Positions 49,047 to 60,541 of a stretch of DNA of 64,000 nt are shown here, piece after piece. The notes beneath the pieces were generated by a model. The model was not told the origin of the DNA, searched no databases, and was given only the letters and a program-made list of their open reading frames with translations. Position 1 is the first letter of the stretch; the number at the start of each line of letters is the position of its first letter. The stretch covers positions 7,006,001 to 7,070,000 of the forward strand of contig VCCP01000001.1 in the NCBI GenBank assembly GCA_005765155.1, given 5' to 3'. This DNA is from Zelopaecilomyces penicillatus (taxonomy: Eukaryota > Ascomycota > Sordariomycetes > Hypocreales > Pseudodiploosporaceae). Position numbers and translations under genes: made by a program.

Positions 49047-49056
49047 TTTATATATA
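49047..49056 (+). promoter_or_regulatory. TATA box ahead of the ATG-less cysteine-rich peptide
   Basis: TTATATATAG lies about 25-30 bp upstream of the position where the signal-peptide frame begins. This is very close for a fungal gene, but it suggests the locus was once transcribed. Confidence 0.35.
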
Positions 49057-49077
49057 GTATTTTAACAAGCTAAACAT

Positions 49078-49320
49078 ATCAAAATTCGAGCCTTTACTGT
49101 TCTTTTCTTGATCGTGGGCCTTGCCCTCGCCAGCCCCGCCCTTGATGGCGAGGTTGAGCGCCGAAATGAGCGCCGAAACAACGACAGTGATCTCTGTCTT
49201 TGCAGATGCCTGCAAGGTGGTAGCACCCCGGCCCAGTGCCAAACAAGGTGCAGCGTCATATGCAGCCGAGTCATTATCCCCTATCCATGTTGGCGAAGGA
49301 TAAATGCTGACTCTTGCTAG
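49078..49320 (+). pseudogene. Small cysteine-rich secreted peptide lacking an ATG
   Basis: An open frame begins at an ATC codon (49078) where a start codon would be expected. It reads through a good signal peptide (AFTVLFLIVGLALASP), a charged pro-region (VERRNERRN) and a cysteine-rich core (LCLCRCLQGG, then CQTRC and C). The cysteine order and the central C-x-Q-G-G segment match the intact 59-residue peptide at 53.46 kb, so the two are probably paralogues. The frame has no in-frame ATG back to an upstream stop. It may be dead, use a non-ATG start, or have an unseen 5' exon. The frame itself is otherwise intact, which would fit a recent loss. Confidence 0.5.
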
Positions 49321-50654
49321 TGATACCTTTAGATGTAGGATTTATTCACTAGTTGTGGAGGAGCAGGTGCCTCAGTGATGGACATTTTACTTTCATCTAT
49401 GAGATATTAAATACATTATCTATAAGTCAAGGTTGACACAGCTTGTCTGGTGAAGGAGAATAGGATTATTTTTACTATATACGACATACCACTGCGATTG
49501 TACATTCCAAGCACAGAACACGCAAGTTACAATAGTCATGGTATTTTTTATTTGAAGCCTTTTATTAGGTTTATCTTTTGGGAATTCATTGAATGCTACA
49601 TTTGTATATACATGAATCAGCTCTTAGTATATATACGAGTCAGCTATCAGCATATATACGAGTCAGCTACAGCACATATACGATTCAACTCTCAGTATAT
49701 GTACGAGTCAGTTATTTAGGTTATATTACATATCCCTGTTTATAATTTTACTCTATATGCTTATATTAATAAAACTAGCTAATAAGCTTGGCCTAGAAAT
49801 CATAGTTGTGACTGCTATGCTCTATAAGCTGTATCATTCCGATTTGAGTCAATAGCCGAGTCATGCCGTTAACGCTTCTACGCTCGGACTATAGTTAAGT
49901 GCCGTTGTTGACCGAATACTTGGACACGGGACCGCGCTTCACCTTTGTTTGACTCAATGCGGCTGTACTCTTAGTGATATTTTTTACTGTTACGAATAGG
50001 TTCAAACTCTTTCAGACCTGGACTACTAAGATTTATACGTTGTTGTTTCGATGACATCATTGACGGTGTTTTAAACAACCACTGCTATGATGATGTTGTT
50101 TCAGAGTGACCAAGTATTTATTACTCAACGAGGCCATTATGACTACAAGATTCACAACTTAGACACATATACTGTAACTAATTCTGAACAGTTGTAATTA
50201 CCCTGGTTGGAGTTATCAAATGGGAATAAGGCATCACATCCCTTGCTCCTTGGACTAGTGAATTCACTACGATTCCTTGGCGCGACCCGCCAACTTGGCA
50301 TGTCTTTTTATCCCAAAGCGGCAACGTTCCGAGACGACGTGATGTATGAGCATCATTAGCGGTAACTAGTACAACATGGTATTGAGACTAGCAAACTATT
50401 ATCGTAGTGGTTCGTCGCCTGAGACCATTCTCGACGGATGGTTTGCTTGTAGCAACTCTTACCAGTACATACCCACCAAGCTATTACTGTAAGCTCTTTC
50501 AAATCTGGGGAATCTTTATGTCTAGCTTTTGGATACTCGTATGGGGTTCTTTTGAATCTTAGCAAGACTTATCAAGTAGTTAATGAGTGCCCAGCTTGCG
50601 TCATCGTCAGTCTGTAATTCGAGAGTGTACATTGTGTTTGCTTCACACGGAGGA
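49321..50654. other. AT-rich gene-free region with tandem repeat
   Basis: No gene is supported. A tandem repeat of TATATACGAGTCAGCT type occupies about 49608-49715. The 89-codon frame across it is a translation of the repeat and was left out. The remainder to the MFS gene shows no recognisable element. Confidence 0.5.
49608..49715. repeat. Tandem repeat, about 25-bp unit with TATATACGAGTCAGC core
   Basis: Four to five consecutive degenerate units share AGTATATATACGAGTCAGCT. They lie in AT-rich DNA between the cysteine-rich relic and the MFS gene. Confidence 0.75.
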
Positions 50655-52247
50655 CTAAATCTTAACTAGTAGAGACATATTCGTTTGGAACCTTGCTAGA
50701 GCCACACATCCAGCCGAGCCAAAAGCCATCGTACCGGCATAGAGGATGGCCGGTCGGTATGCCTCCACCCCCTTACTCTCTCCCCCATACGCCTCCAGCA
50801 GATATCCGGCAATTGGCGCACCCTGTTGACAGATAGTATTAGTATTTTTACTTTTTTTATTTTTATCAAGACAATCCATCAAATTGTTGAGACATACCAT
50901 CAAGTAACCGCCCGCCCAGCCAGTCACAATCATTCCCATGACTACAGACAGTCTCTGCGAGCCAAAGACATTCCCTGCAACTGTGGGCATGGTTGAGAAG
51001 AAGCCTCCATTTCCTACACCATTCATCACAGCAAAAAATAATAACGGGGCGAGTGTTGTAGACATTGGCCAGATGGCTAGCATGCTAATAGCATTCAGAA
51101 ATAAGCAGAAGCACAGGGTATTGAGGGCTCCTATCCTATCACAGAGAAACCCGCAAAGAACTCTCCCAATGGCAGAAGAGAAATTGAACCCAGCCAAGAG
51201 GCCGGCTCCGGTGACTGATGATAGGCCAATAGATCGGCTGAATATGGGGAGGAAAAATGGGGGAACAAGGAGCGCAAAGGTCGCGATGGCCCCAGCGAGA
51301 AATATTAGGAGAAATTTGGCGTCTGTGAATAAAGTCCTTTTGTATGTCTATAAGCATTACAAGCCGTGAACCTCCAAAGTTGCCCAATGTTCAACTAACC
51401 AGTCAATGAACCTAGAGGCCCGGGTGGGGACTCTCTCCTTCACCAGCCATGCAGCTGGTAGTCCAGTCGCCAGAGTCGTTATTCCTAGAATCCGATATGA
51501 CCATGGCGCACCAACACTTTTGATCATCGACTCAAGAGCAAGACTTGTCACTGCTCCGCCCAAGCCTCCCCCGGCAAAGACTATTCCGTTAGCAAGGCCC
51601 CTCTTACGGCTAAAATACTGCGCTGGAGTAGCAGAAACCGTCATGAAGCAGAGGCTGATGCCAAGTCCAAGCAGCACTCCGGCGGTGAAGAAGAGTCCTG
51701 GGACATTATGCAGCGCAAAGCTGCTGAGGATCTCTGATAGGCCGAGGAAGAGTATACCAAGTATGCCGGTACTTCTGGTGCCGATGGTACAGATAACACG
51801 GGCGTTGATGAGGGCCATGAATGATATTAGAGCGATGGCGATGGAGCCGATGTAGGATAGGGTGGGTGGTGTTGAGATGCCCTCCGCGACAAGAGCGTCT
51901 TGAATGATACCCCAGCTGTAGCTGGTACCAACAAACTATATGGTAAAAGATGTCAGTTGGTGAGAGTGAAACGCTTTCTTAACAACATCTCGAGCTAGAA
52001 GATGCAAGTGACTGAGATCAGGAATACCGTTACATACCCACCACGTCATGATGGCACAACCGCCAATGACGGCCCATCCATAGCCGCCATCAGGAACAGT
52101 AGAGTCCGCTATCCGTGATGCTTCCAAGACATCGTCAGTGGAGACTGCAGAGCTAGGAACGCAACTGCGACGTGAAGTGAGGGTCAGTGAGACATTGCTG
52201 GGAGTTGTGGCATGCAGCTCTAGAGCTACGGAGGTACTGGTCGTCAT
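50655..52247 (-). CDS. MFS transporter, monocarboxylate-transporter (MCT/SLC16)-like
   Basis: Four exons (52247-52038, 51935-51400, 51336-50898, 50822-50655) join to 450 residues. The cytosolic N-terminus of about 55 residues is followed by the family signature DGGYGWAVIGG at the start of membrane helix 1. Twelve hydrophobic helices can be placed, with the helix 4-5 loop YFSRKRGLANGIVFAGGGLGG and, in the second half, the G-R-x-L-x-G-x-x-x-D-R-x-G loop (GRVLCGFLCDRIG). This matches fungal MCT-type permeases, which move organic acids, riboflavin or secondary metabolites; the substrate is not readable. The intron 2 acceptor AAAAG at 51337 was chosen because the nearer TATAG would create a stop. 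It lies between the two terpene modules, so export of a product is possible, but it may be unrelated. Confidence 0.87.
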
Positions 52248-53456
52248 GGCTATGTCGTTGGACAATGCCAATTGTGATAGATCAAAGGATGTTGTGTCTT
52301 TCTCATAAAACTCTTAGTAGGATTAGGTGGGTAGTATTACATAAACAATCCACGTCGTTTAGTCAAGTATACATGTGGGCTGGGCTTCATCTAAGATATC
52401 AGCCGCAATGTGAAATGGATGTTCCAATCAGGGGCCAACATCTTACCTTCATCCGACAGGGGACTTTGAGTTGTGGCGCCAGCCGTTGTCTTGTTGGAGT
52501 ATAGTGTCAACTCAGTATCGCAGCTAAGCAAGCTAAAAAATTACTGTTTTTGGTAAAACTCCGAGTACAACGGCTTGGAGATGCTAAGGTGTGTTGTAGT
52601 ACGAAATGTTTAAAAGAACTTGCTAACCCTGTTATCATTGGCTGCGTATCTAGCTTGGTAAGAAAGCGTGGTGTTCCTTAATAGGCAATCTTTTGCTCAA
52701 GGGCAGTCAGGTTGGCATCAAGTTCAAGTCCTCTGGCTTTAGTAAGTTACGGTATGAATCTTTCTTAATGTTAGTTGTATCTAAGCCTAGCTCTAAGTTG
52801 CTCATCGTGAGAGAGCTGTGTGTGATCTGAATGGAGATTTCACGACCATTGCGAACCTTGAACGTCGCTCTACTCGATGCCCAGAATCTGTGAAAAATCC
52901 ATGTCTCAACAGCAATATCAATATTTCTCAAAGTTCAACTTCTAGCATACAACAGCAGTTTTATAGAGCACCACCTCACTAATTCTCGGTTGGGTTCCGA
53001 AAGGCAGCCATCGTCAATCCTACTCACTATTACTACATACAAGCTTTGATCATGAGATGTCTTGTGACTTATCGGATGCTGTAAGAAACCGACGATCCGG
53101 TATGCGGGGATTTGTGGAGCCAAAATGTGCGCTGGAATTACATTTGATAGATTGACGTGTGTGCATGCAGCTTATCGCGGTTTCCCCGTGAGCAGGCTTC
53201 ATCGGCAGGTTGAGCATTGTAACCTCCGCCTTTTGAGTTTCTGCTCAGTAAGATTTGTCGATCTTCACGGTCCTCTATCTTCCAATTTCTTGGCTAGACT
53301 GCAATATTACGTATATCGTATCACTGAAACATCTCTATAAACGGTTGTTGCTTTTTCATCTATCTTTGGTCATTCAACTCCTTCTTCACTGCATCCAAAC
53401 AAACCACATCATCTACACCACCACATCTACAAACAACCCAAATAACAACCATCAAT
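52248..53456. other. Intergenic between divergent MFS and cysteine-rich peptide genes
   Basis: No gene is supported. The last 150 bp are a C/A-rich leader typical of a highly expressed fungal 5' UTR, leading to the peptide start codon at 53457. Confidence 0.5.
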
Positions 53457-53636
53457 ATGCGTTTCTCCATCGCCATCATCTCTTGCGTCCTGGGCCTCGC
53501 CATGGCCACTCCCACTCCCGACACTGGCGATAACATCCTTGTTGCCCGAGAGAACTGCGCAGAGTGTCTAGCCAGATGCCGACAAGGTGGAAATAAGAAC
53601 TTCTGCATCGACTTTTGTATCCTTACCAAGTGTTAG
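53457..53636 (+). CDS. Small secreted cysteine-rich peptide (59 residues)
   Basis: An intact ATG-to-TAG frame too short for most gene finders. A clear signal peptide (MRFSIAIISCVLGLAMA, cleavage likely near ATPTP) is followed by a short pro-segment (DTGDNILVAR). The core has six cysteines in the order C-x2-C-x3-C-x8-C-x3-C-x4-C (CAECLARC, RQGGNKNF, CIDFC, ILTKC). Six closely spaced cysteines and a 25-residue core point to a disulfide-stabilised extracellular peptide; the family is not recognised. A well-formed intron (GTAAGC at 53637, branch-like CTAAC, CTATAG ending 53685) would start right after the stop, and AATAAA lies near 53800. The long CA-rich leader suggests good expression. An ATG-less paralogue lies 4 kb to the left. 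It could be an antimicrobial peptide, signal or effector. Confidence 0.75.
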   Translation: MRFSIAIISCVLGLAMATPTPDTGDNILVARENCAECLARCRQGGNKNFCIDFCILTKC

Positions 53637-54021
53637 GTAAGCTAATCGTGTCTGGCAATACTGGAAAACATACGACTAACTATAGACTAGGTCCGCTACA
53701 ACCATAGCTATGGTAGTTAATATAGGAAGCTGGGTTGATGGGCTCAATCATGTATAGACGAATGCAACTAGAATTTTACATATACTACTAGTTTATCCAA
53801 TAAAGGCTCTTTTCAACACAAAAGAAAAATACATTCATAATGAAGGACTTTCGATGAAGTGTGTGAGGTTCTAGTACTTGGCCAAGGGGATGTACCTATT
53901 CAACAGCCAGCAATTCCAGTCTCAAAACTTAATAAAAGAAACTCAAGACAAGCAAGCATTGGGTAAAAGTACACATCATTTGCATATCTATTAAAAATTC
54001 ATCAACTACTGAGTTTCAGAG
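53637..54021. other. 3' flank of cysteine-rich peptide gene
   Basis: Contains the likely 3' UTR intron (53637-53685) and an AATAAA signal near 53799-53804. The right half is the 3' flank of the convergent P450 gene. Confidence 0.5.
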
Positions 54022-55927
54022 TTACTCAGCGATGGTCAACGGTGCTTTGCCTGTAACTTTGACCATGATTTCTCCCCGCACATTTGCGGCGTTCTTCTCC
54101 GTCTTGGCATATCCAACAATGCGGGCATGATGAATTCTTATATGTTCAGGGCTAGTTTCGTAGACTTCCATCTCAAATGTCCGTATAAGCTTTGCGTATG
54201 TCATGTACAATTCAGAGAGAGCGAGGCTAGTATTACGTCAGTTAGCCATGTGATATGGTGTATAGTGTAGAGAGTCCAAGGGTGTCCAGGAAGGTCAAAA
54301 CTTACGGAGCACCAATACATTGGCGACTTCCCTTGCTGAAGCTGACGAGATATTTATTTAAATTGAAGCCCTCCTCAGCAGCTCGAATCCATCTCTCGGG
54401 TTCAAACTTCCAGGGGTCGGGGTATATGGTGGGGTCTATGTGCATAAAGTAGGTCGACAAGCTAACTGGAGTCTTTGCGGTTCACATTCATTAGCAAGCC
54501 TAGAGCGAGTATGTTACTGGAATGTATGGATGAACTCACTCCTGGTGGGATCATAAAGTCCTCATATTGTAATGCCTTATCAACAGCTACCCGAGGAAGG
54601 CGACTAACTGTGCCAAACGCAAGACGTACGCTTTCATTGACAACACCAGTCTGCGGCTTGTTAATTTAATTGCGCAATGGAGCTTTTGAACTTGGACTAA
54701 ATAGAAGGACGGGGAAATGAAGGAAAATACTGACTAGGTAAGGAAGTGGCTCAAGCTGTGCGAGAGAGTAGTCATTCTCCGGCCTAAATGGAAGTTTACT
54801 AAGCTCCTTGCGAAGGTTTTTTAATATCGCTTTATCTTGCAGAAGATAAAACATGCCAACGCTGATAGCTCGAGATGAGGTTTCAGTACCGGCGAAGATG
54901 ACAAGTGTACCCTCATCCACCATGCGGTCTAGGTCGCGTTCCACCGGAGGAATGGATGGATTCTCCATGATTGATGAAATGATGGACTTGTGTTCCTTCT
55001 TAATCTCATCTTCTGGTGTGGTGTTCATCTTTTGCTTGAGATGGACTTGAAGTTCCAACAGCTCTGCGATGGAGGGAACAATCATTCGAATGACAGGGAT
55101 TGGAAGTTTTCTGAGAACAGCAATGAGGGTAGGGATAAAGCGCGCAAAGTGAAAGATGTAAGAGACTCCAAGAAATGCGTCTGCTATTGGGTTCTTGAAA
55201 TCAGGAACATCCAAGTAATCAAGGTCTTCTCCAAAGAAATGCTTCGTAATCACATCAGCCGTCATTGCAGAAAACGCAGAATCTAGAGTTACAACTTCTT
55301 TTTTGTGCATAGACATCTCGAGTCGATGAGATAGCTTGCTAAGTCGCTCATGCACTATAGTCTCCAAGTTCTGAATTGACTTTTTAGAGAAGAAGGGGTT
55401 GAGATAGCTTCGACGGTCACGATGGTGGAAGTGATCGACTGTAGCAGCGGTTGATCCAGGTAAGGAGAAGGCATTGACGGTGGGCGCATCTTTGTCTACA
55501 CGGTGAGACGCGCTGTAAACGGTGTTGTAATAATGGGGATCGCGAATATGGATCTCTCTAGGGTTGACACGAATTATTGGGCCTTGGGTAATGTCATTAG
55601 ATGTGAATAGAACAGGATGATTGATGTCTGCAACTCACCATATTTATTGTGCATCTTCTCAATCTCAAAGATGTAGCGGCCATCGAGAACCACATCAAAC
55701 CAGAACTCGTACAGGCTGCTCATGGCAGCAATCTTGGGGCCGGGAATCCCTTTGAGAGGATGAAGGAATAAGTTGTATAGCCATTTGGAGAGAACGTAGA
55801 TGATACTAAGTCCAAAAATAAGCGATAAGAATGCAGAGCGATCAAACGATTTGTCGAGCAGGGCGTTAGAATGGTGGCGCTGAAAGAGAGCAGCGATTCC
55901 GCCGCCACTCATGAAGGAAGAGGCCAT
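54022..55927 (-). CDS. Cytochrome P450, TRI4/CYP58-like (copy B)
   Basis: Five exons (55927-55639, 55582-54735, 54650-54540, 54472-54306, 54226-54022) join to 539 residues, with introns at the same places as in copy A. The membrane anchor (LIFGLSIIYVLSKWLYNLF) is followed by HPLKGIPGPK. The I-helix FAGTETSSRA is closer to the usual AGxxT than in copy A, the ExxR segment is NESVRLAFGTVSR, EPERW is present, and the heme loop is FSKGSRQCIG. The sequence is clearly paralogous to copy A along its whole length and TRI4-like. It is paired head to head with the second TRI5-like gene. The start was set by analogy with copy A at MASSFM; an in-frame ATG at 55993 would add 22 residues. The likely role is oxidation of the paired synthase's product at the ER. 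Confidence 0.88.
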
Positions 55928-56865
55928 AACTGGCAGTAAGATTGGTTCCTCTTGGAAGTGAGAACAGAGAATTGAAGGGTTGCTGTTGGGCATGGTCAAG
56001 CAGTCAAGAACCGAAATCCAGGGGTTATGTAGTCCTCATTTTGCGAGATACATGATGGAAGGAAGAAGACACACACTCGTTTTCCACCAATGCGAGCTGT
56101 AAAACGATTTATTACAATAAGCAGACTACTCTTTCAAACAACTCGACTTATAAAAGTCAGAGTCATTCCAACATAAACAGAGACTTGACAGGGGTAGACA
56201 ACATATGGCCTAGCACCACGCTAACATGCCGTTCCACCATGCATTAGCACATCACTGCAAACTGCAGTCAGACATTAGCGAAACTTGGGTGCCGAAAAGA
56301 CGGAACCACCCACTCAAACTATGGTTGCGTTCTTGGGTAGCTTCCCGGCAAACTTGTGGAACCCGGTGGGAGAGGATTGCTTACAGCCTGCACCCCACGG
56401 ACGATCCCCCAAAATAAGCAACAGGCTTTTGGTGTTTTCCATGAGGGTTTTCTAGATGCTAATGTAATAGGTACGTGTTCAAGCCCTAAGTACATCTACA
56501 TTTGGTATTATATTCTGTTGAGAAGAGAGTGGAACGGTGTTTTGTCATTTGTGACACAGTTGGAGAGAATTGGGGGTACGGATTGCGCAATGTGGCAAAA
56601 CATGTCGATATCCACAGCGGGTTACTGGACAATAAAACGGGCGGATGAAGGATAGTCGGCAGTTGTATTATTGTAGTCTTGCTGACACCATACAAGAGCC
56701 GATGGGCAGGATGGCCGTGCTTGACAAACACTTGACACAAGGGACAGCTGACAACAGATATATAGTAGCAAGAAAACAAGTGTCTTTATAATGTTACTTA
56801 GTTTTAAAAACTATCATTAGACTATCTCATACACATCATACGCACCAGACGCTTCTATTGTTACC
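55928..56865. promoter_or_regulatory. Shared divergent promoter region, P450/terpene synthase pair B
   Basis: 0.94 kb lies between divergent start codons. TATATA at 56759-56764 is about 105 bp before the synthase ATG. CTAGGCC (minus strand, 56207-56213) fits the YNAGGCC core described for the trichothecene regulator TRI6, but a seven-base match is weak evidence and no TRI6 gene is in the window. Confidence 0.55.
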
Positions 56866-58154
56866 ATGTCTCAAGAAGAATTCCCCCTTGAAACGTTCCT
56901 TGACACAGTCGTCCGCTTAATGGACACTGTCAATTACAAAGACGACATCTATACACACGCCCAACGGACCGCAAACCTTCAATACACCTACTCCAAGACT
57001 GCCCAGCACTTCGCTCAGCCGCATGTGCAAGATATCTTAAGAGTTCCGCCCAAGCACATGGCTGCCGCTGTGCAAACCATTGCGCGTATGGTGGTATATG
57101 CTTGGGGCAGGATATCGAAAGAGCTGATGGCTGATTTGAGCATTCATTATACGTACTGCCTTCTTTTGGATGATAGTATGGAGGAACCTGGGCCAAGTAT
57201 GCAGTCTTGGTATGAAGACCTTCTTGCGGGTAAGCCGCAACGGAGTGGATGGTGGAGGCTTGTGAATGACTTTATGCCCAATATGCTTCGGCATTATGGG
57301 GGGTATTGTAAGCTGAATTTGGTACGAAGCACAGTCGATTGTAAGTCAAAGTGCTCGAATGAAGATAGAGATTTGTTTGCTGATGCAGAATAAATGGCTT
57401 AGTCTTTCAAGGCTGCTGGGTTGAAGAGTACAACTTCAAAGGGTTCAACGGGTCTCATGACTACCCTGGATTTCTGCGACGACTCAACGGCCTGGGCCAT
57501 TTCGTCGGTGCATCACTATGGCCCAAGGCAGAGTTTGAAGAAAACAAGCTGTTTCTGGAAATCACAACTTCACTCGCTCACATTGAGAATTGGATGATCT
57601 GGGTGAACGACTTGTTTTCTTGCTACAAGGAATTTTACGCTGAGCGAGACCAAACCAGTTTAGTCAATAACTACTGCGAGACTGGCGGAATCACGATTAA
57701 TCAGGCTCTGGATAAACTCTGTCAGGACACAATCGAAAGCTCGGAGAGGCTGGTATCTGTTTTCGCAGATAAAGATCCCAAAATGGTGGATTCGATCAGA
57801 ACCTTTGTTCAGGGCTACATCACATGGCATTTATGTGACGACCGCTACAAGCTTGATGAGATATACGGTCGTCTTGGCAATTCTACTAGCCCGACGGCTC
57901 TCAAGTTTATGAGGTATTATGAGGCGGCAAGAAAGGTTGGGAAAGTCGCGCCGGAAGAGTTTGCGGTGCCTTCGGTGACTACACTGGCGGAACAGGCGAG
58001 AGAGAACCTGGATGCGCGAGTAATGCCAGTGCTGCCGGTGACAAAGAGGTGGGATTCTAGAGTGTTCAAGGCGGCTCGGGTTTACGGGGGAATACCGGTG
58101 ACTTTTGCTACATGTATCTTTGCAGTTTGTATCCGAGCGTTGCTGTTTTCGTAG
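56866..58154 (+). CDS. Trichodiene-synthase-like sesquiterpene cyclase (copy B)
   Basis: Two exons (56866-57340 and 57403-58154, intron GTAAGT...CTTAG at the same codon as copy A) join to 408 residues. TRI5-family text runs throughout: QHFAQPHVQDIL, QTIARMVVYAWG, MADLSIHYTY, FFQGCWVEEYNF, RRLNGLGHFVGASLWPK and FADKDPKM. The metal-binding motifs are DDSMEE (Asp pair 102-103) and NDLFSCYKE (227-235). It should cyclise farnesyl diphosphate. As in copy A, the C-terminus is longer than in classical trichodiene synthase and ends in a hydrophobic stretch (YGGIPVTFATC...LLFS). The two copies clearly differ in surface regions, so the duplication is not very recent and their products may differ. Paired with P450 copy B. 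Confidence 0.92.
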
Positions 58155-60541
58155 AATATTTAGATGTCACTATTCATAAATCAGACGAGTTTGACAACCC
58201 AATTCTCACTTGCTCCTTTCAACTACCGTTGCCAACCGAAGCGGCATGTTACCCACACCAAAAGACGGTAGACTTTGAACAACTGCATAGTTAGCGTGGC
58301 TTAGAGCATGCCGATCTTCAAATGCTGCATGAATAGTAAACCGAACATGTACGTGTCATTCACCTGCATCAAAGTAGAACATACCGAATTGACTAGAGCA
58401 TAACGCATACACGATTCATACAATCCACATTGTTACATGACAGTTGCCAGCACATACACTGAGATCAGCAATCACATGAGGCTGTTTAAGACGGCTGAGG
58501 AGTGGAGTTTCCGAGAGACTCAAGGAGCTGCATGAACGACGGGTAAATCAAGAGAAGCGGGTCATGGAAAAGTGGTTTATGGACAGTAGGTGGGATAACA
58601 ATGCGACTATGGGCTAATGCAGATGTTGCTGTATGGGCTATCTCTCTTGTGCGGGATAGCCGAGAACGCTACCCCCTATATGGGAACTGTAGGTTGAAGA
58701 TCTTCAATAGCCATAGGTATCTAGAATAACTAGAAAGCCATCAAAATGCCCTATAAATACCCAGTGCTACGTCTTTCTGCCGTGCAATGCGGGCCTTAGT
58801 AGGCCGTATTAGGCATAACCAATTCCGGAGCCGAAGCCTTGGTCCAACTCCGCCCGTCTCCACCACACCCGCCGCCACCTTCGGCCTCTGCCGCTCCGAC
58901 CCCCACTCCCACCACCCCTCCTTCAAACGTTTGCGGCCGCTGCTGTTGCTGCTCGGCTCCCACTCTAGGGTTGGACTAATGCAGGAAACGTTGAGAAATG
59001 GGGGTTTTTAAAAGAATTGCATCCAAATATGGATCCCGATTGTTTAGATTTGCATTTCCATTTGCCTAAAGTGGCGGCAGCTGGATCGCGAAGTTGGAGG
59101 AGAGGGCAGATGATGAGGACATTTGGGCTGCGCAACGCGGCATGGCGTTTGGGAACGGGAACAGAAACAGTACGGCGGGGTAGTTGCAGAATAAGAAATA
59201 TGGCGGAAATAGATGATGATCTGCAATACTTGGGAGATAATTGCACACCGATGAGTGGTGGAATGTTCATTTGCCTGTTCAGCATGCTTGATCTAGACGA
59301 AGTGGCTTTCGAGGGACTTGTCAACTCACTAGCGAGGCCTGCACTGACTGATTTCACTTTTGCAAAGTATATAATGACTCGTAGGTCAAATTTGTTGACT
59401 TGATGCATGAGAATAAGCATATTGACGCCCAAAGGCCATCTTTGACAACACGGCAAACAGTAGCCCCCCAAAAAAGTAGACCGTAGACTGTAGCTCCAGC
59501 ATCTCCAAGCCAAGACATGGATCCAGAGCTAATTGCTGACAGATGACATCATTTCTGATTCATTTCCATGCTGTCGTCGCAGCCGTTTTGAGTTGCATGG
59601 GATACGCCGAATGGACAGCTGCAAGACGTTCAGTACTCCATATCAAGCCACCCGTCTTTCAGCGTGTAGACATGAGTATTCTCAAGACACAGCGAATCAT
59701 ATCGGAGATGTAATTAAGCAATCAGAAAACTAAGTACCGGTTCTTGACTGTGGCTCGCAGAAACCGGTGCCCAGATGTGCATTTATTGGATATGCATTGG
59801 CTGATGGATAGAGTCTCTTCAGTAGTGGTATGTTAAAGAGTGTTTGTGGTGAGGGGTCATCTATTCAGTTCTTCCGACAAGCGTAGAGTTGGTCGTCATC
59901 TCTGCCATAAGTTGCGAAGCTGAGAATCTTCTTTTATTTAATATATTTCATCCAGTTTATTCTCCCTCTGTAGATAAAAAATAGCCCAAGAGCGCAACAT
60001 ATGAAGATAACGTGATAGCCACAAAATAGAGAGGGCAAGAGATGGGAGCAGACACGGTGATGTGGAGAGTAAACTTGGCGCCCCAGGCTATGAGACAACA
60101 CTGAGTTATTGCACTTTGCTTAATCTTGCACAAAGCGAGAAGTGTCAGAGAAGCCCAACACGAGGCCAGAGCTATCCTAATAATATGTAACCATAACGCT
60201 GTTCACGACTCTCTGCTGCATATGGGTTCGCTGTTAAATGAGACAGACGGGTCACACGGTTTGCATGAACGTCTCAGTTTTATTCATGTAGTAGTCATTA
60301 TTGCAGTGTGTCGGTTGAAAAATGTCTCCAATTTCGCAATTAATATGTCACACTCGCTCTATTATGCTGCAGTCGATGAAAAATTGGTACAATCCATGAA
60401 CGTCACTCTACCTAATGCTGTTAGGTAGTATCATGAACCAAAGGTCTAGCAATGAAGAAAAGAATACGCTTAATTTTTTAAAAGAAATACATGCAACTCG
60501 TTAATGCGTGACAAAAGCCTCATCGGCACCTCCCATATCCA
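58155..60541. other. Intergenic, no supported gene
   Basis: A TATA-like CTATAAATA near 58751 and a 128-codon plus frame (59017-59403) overlapping a 182-codon minus frame are the only possible signs of a gene. Neither translation resembles a family and both contain low-complexity DNA, so no CDS is called. The base composition changes from GC-rich (58800-58950) to ordinary. No repeat element was recognised. Confidence 0.45.

Noticed and set aside
59017..59403. 128-codon plus-strand frame downstream of a TATA-like box
   Set aside because: Unrecognised, overlaps a longer minus frame, and there is no decisive coding signal on either strand; transcripts would be needed.
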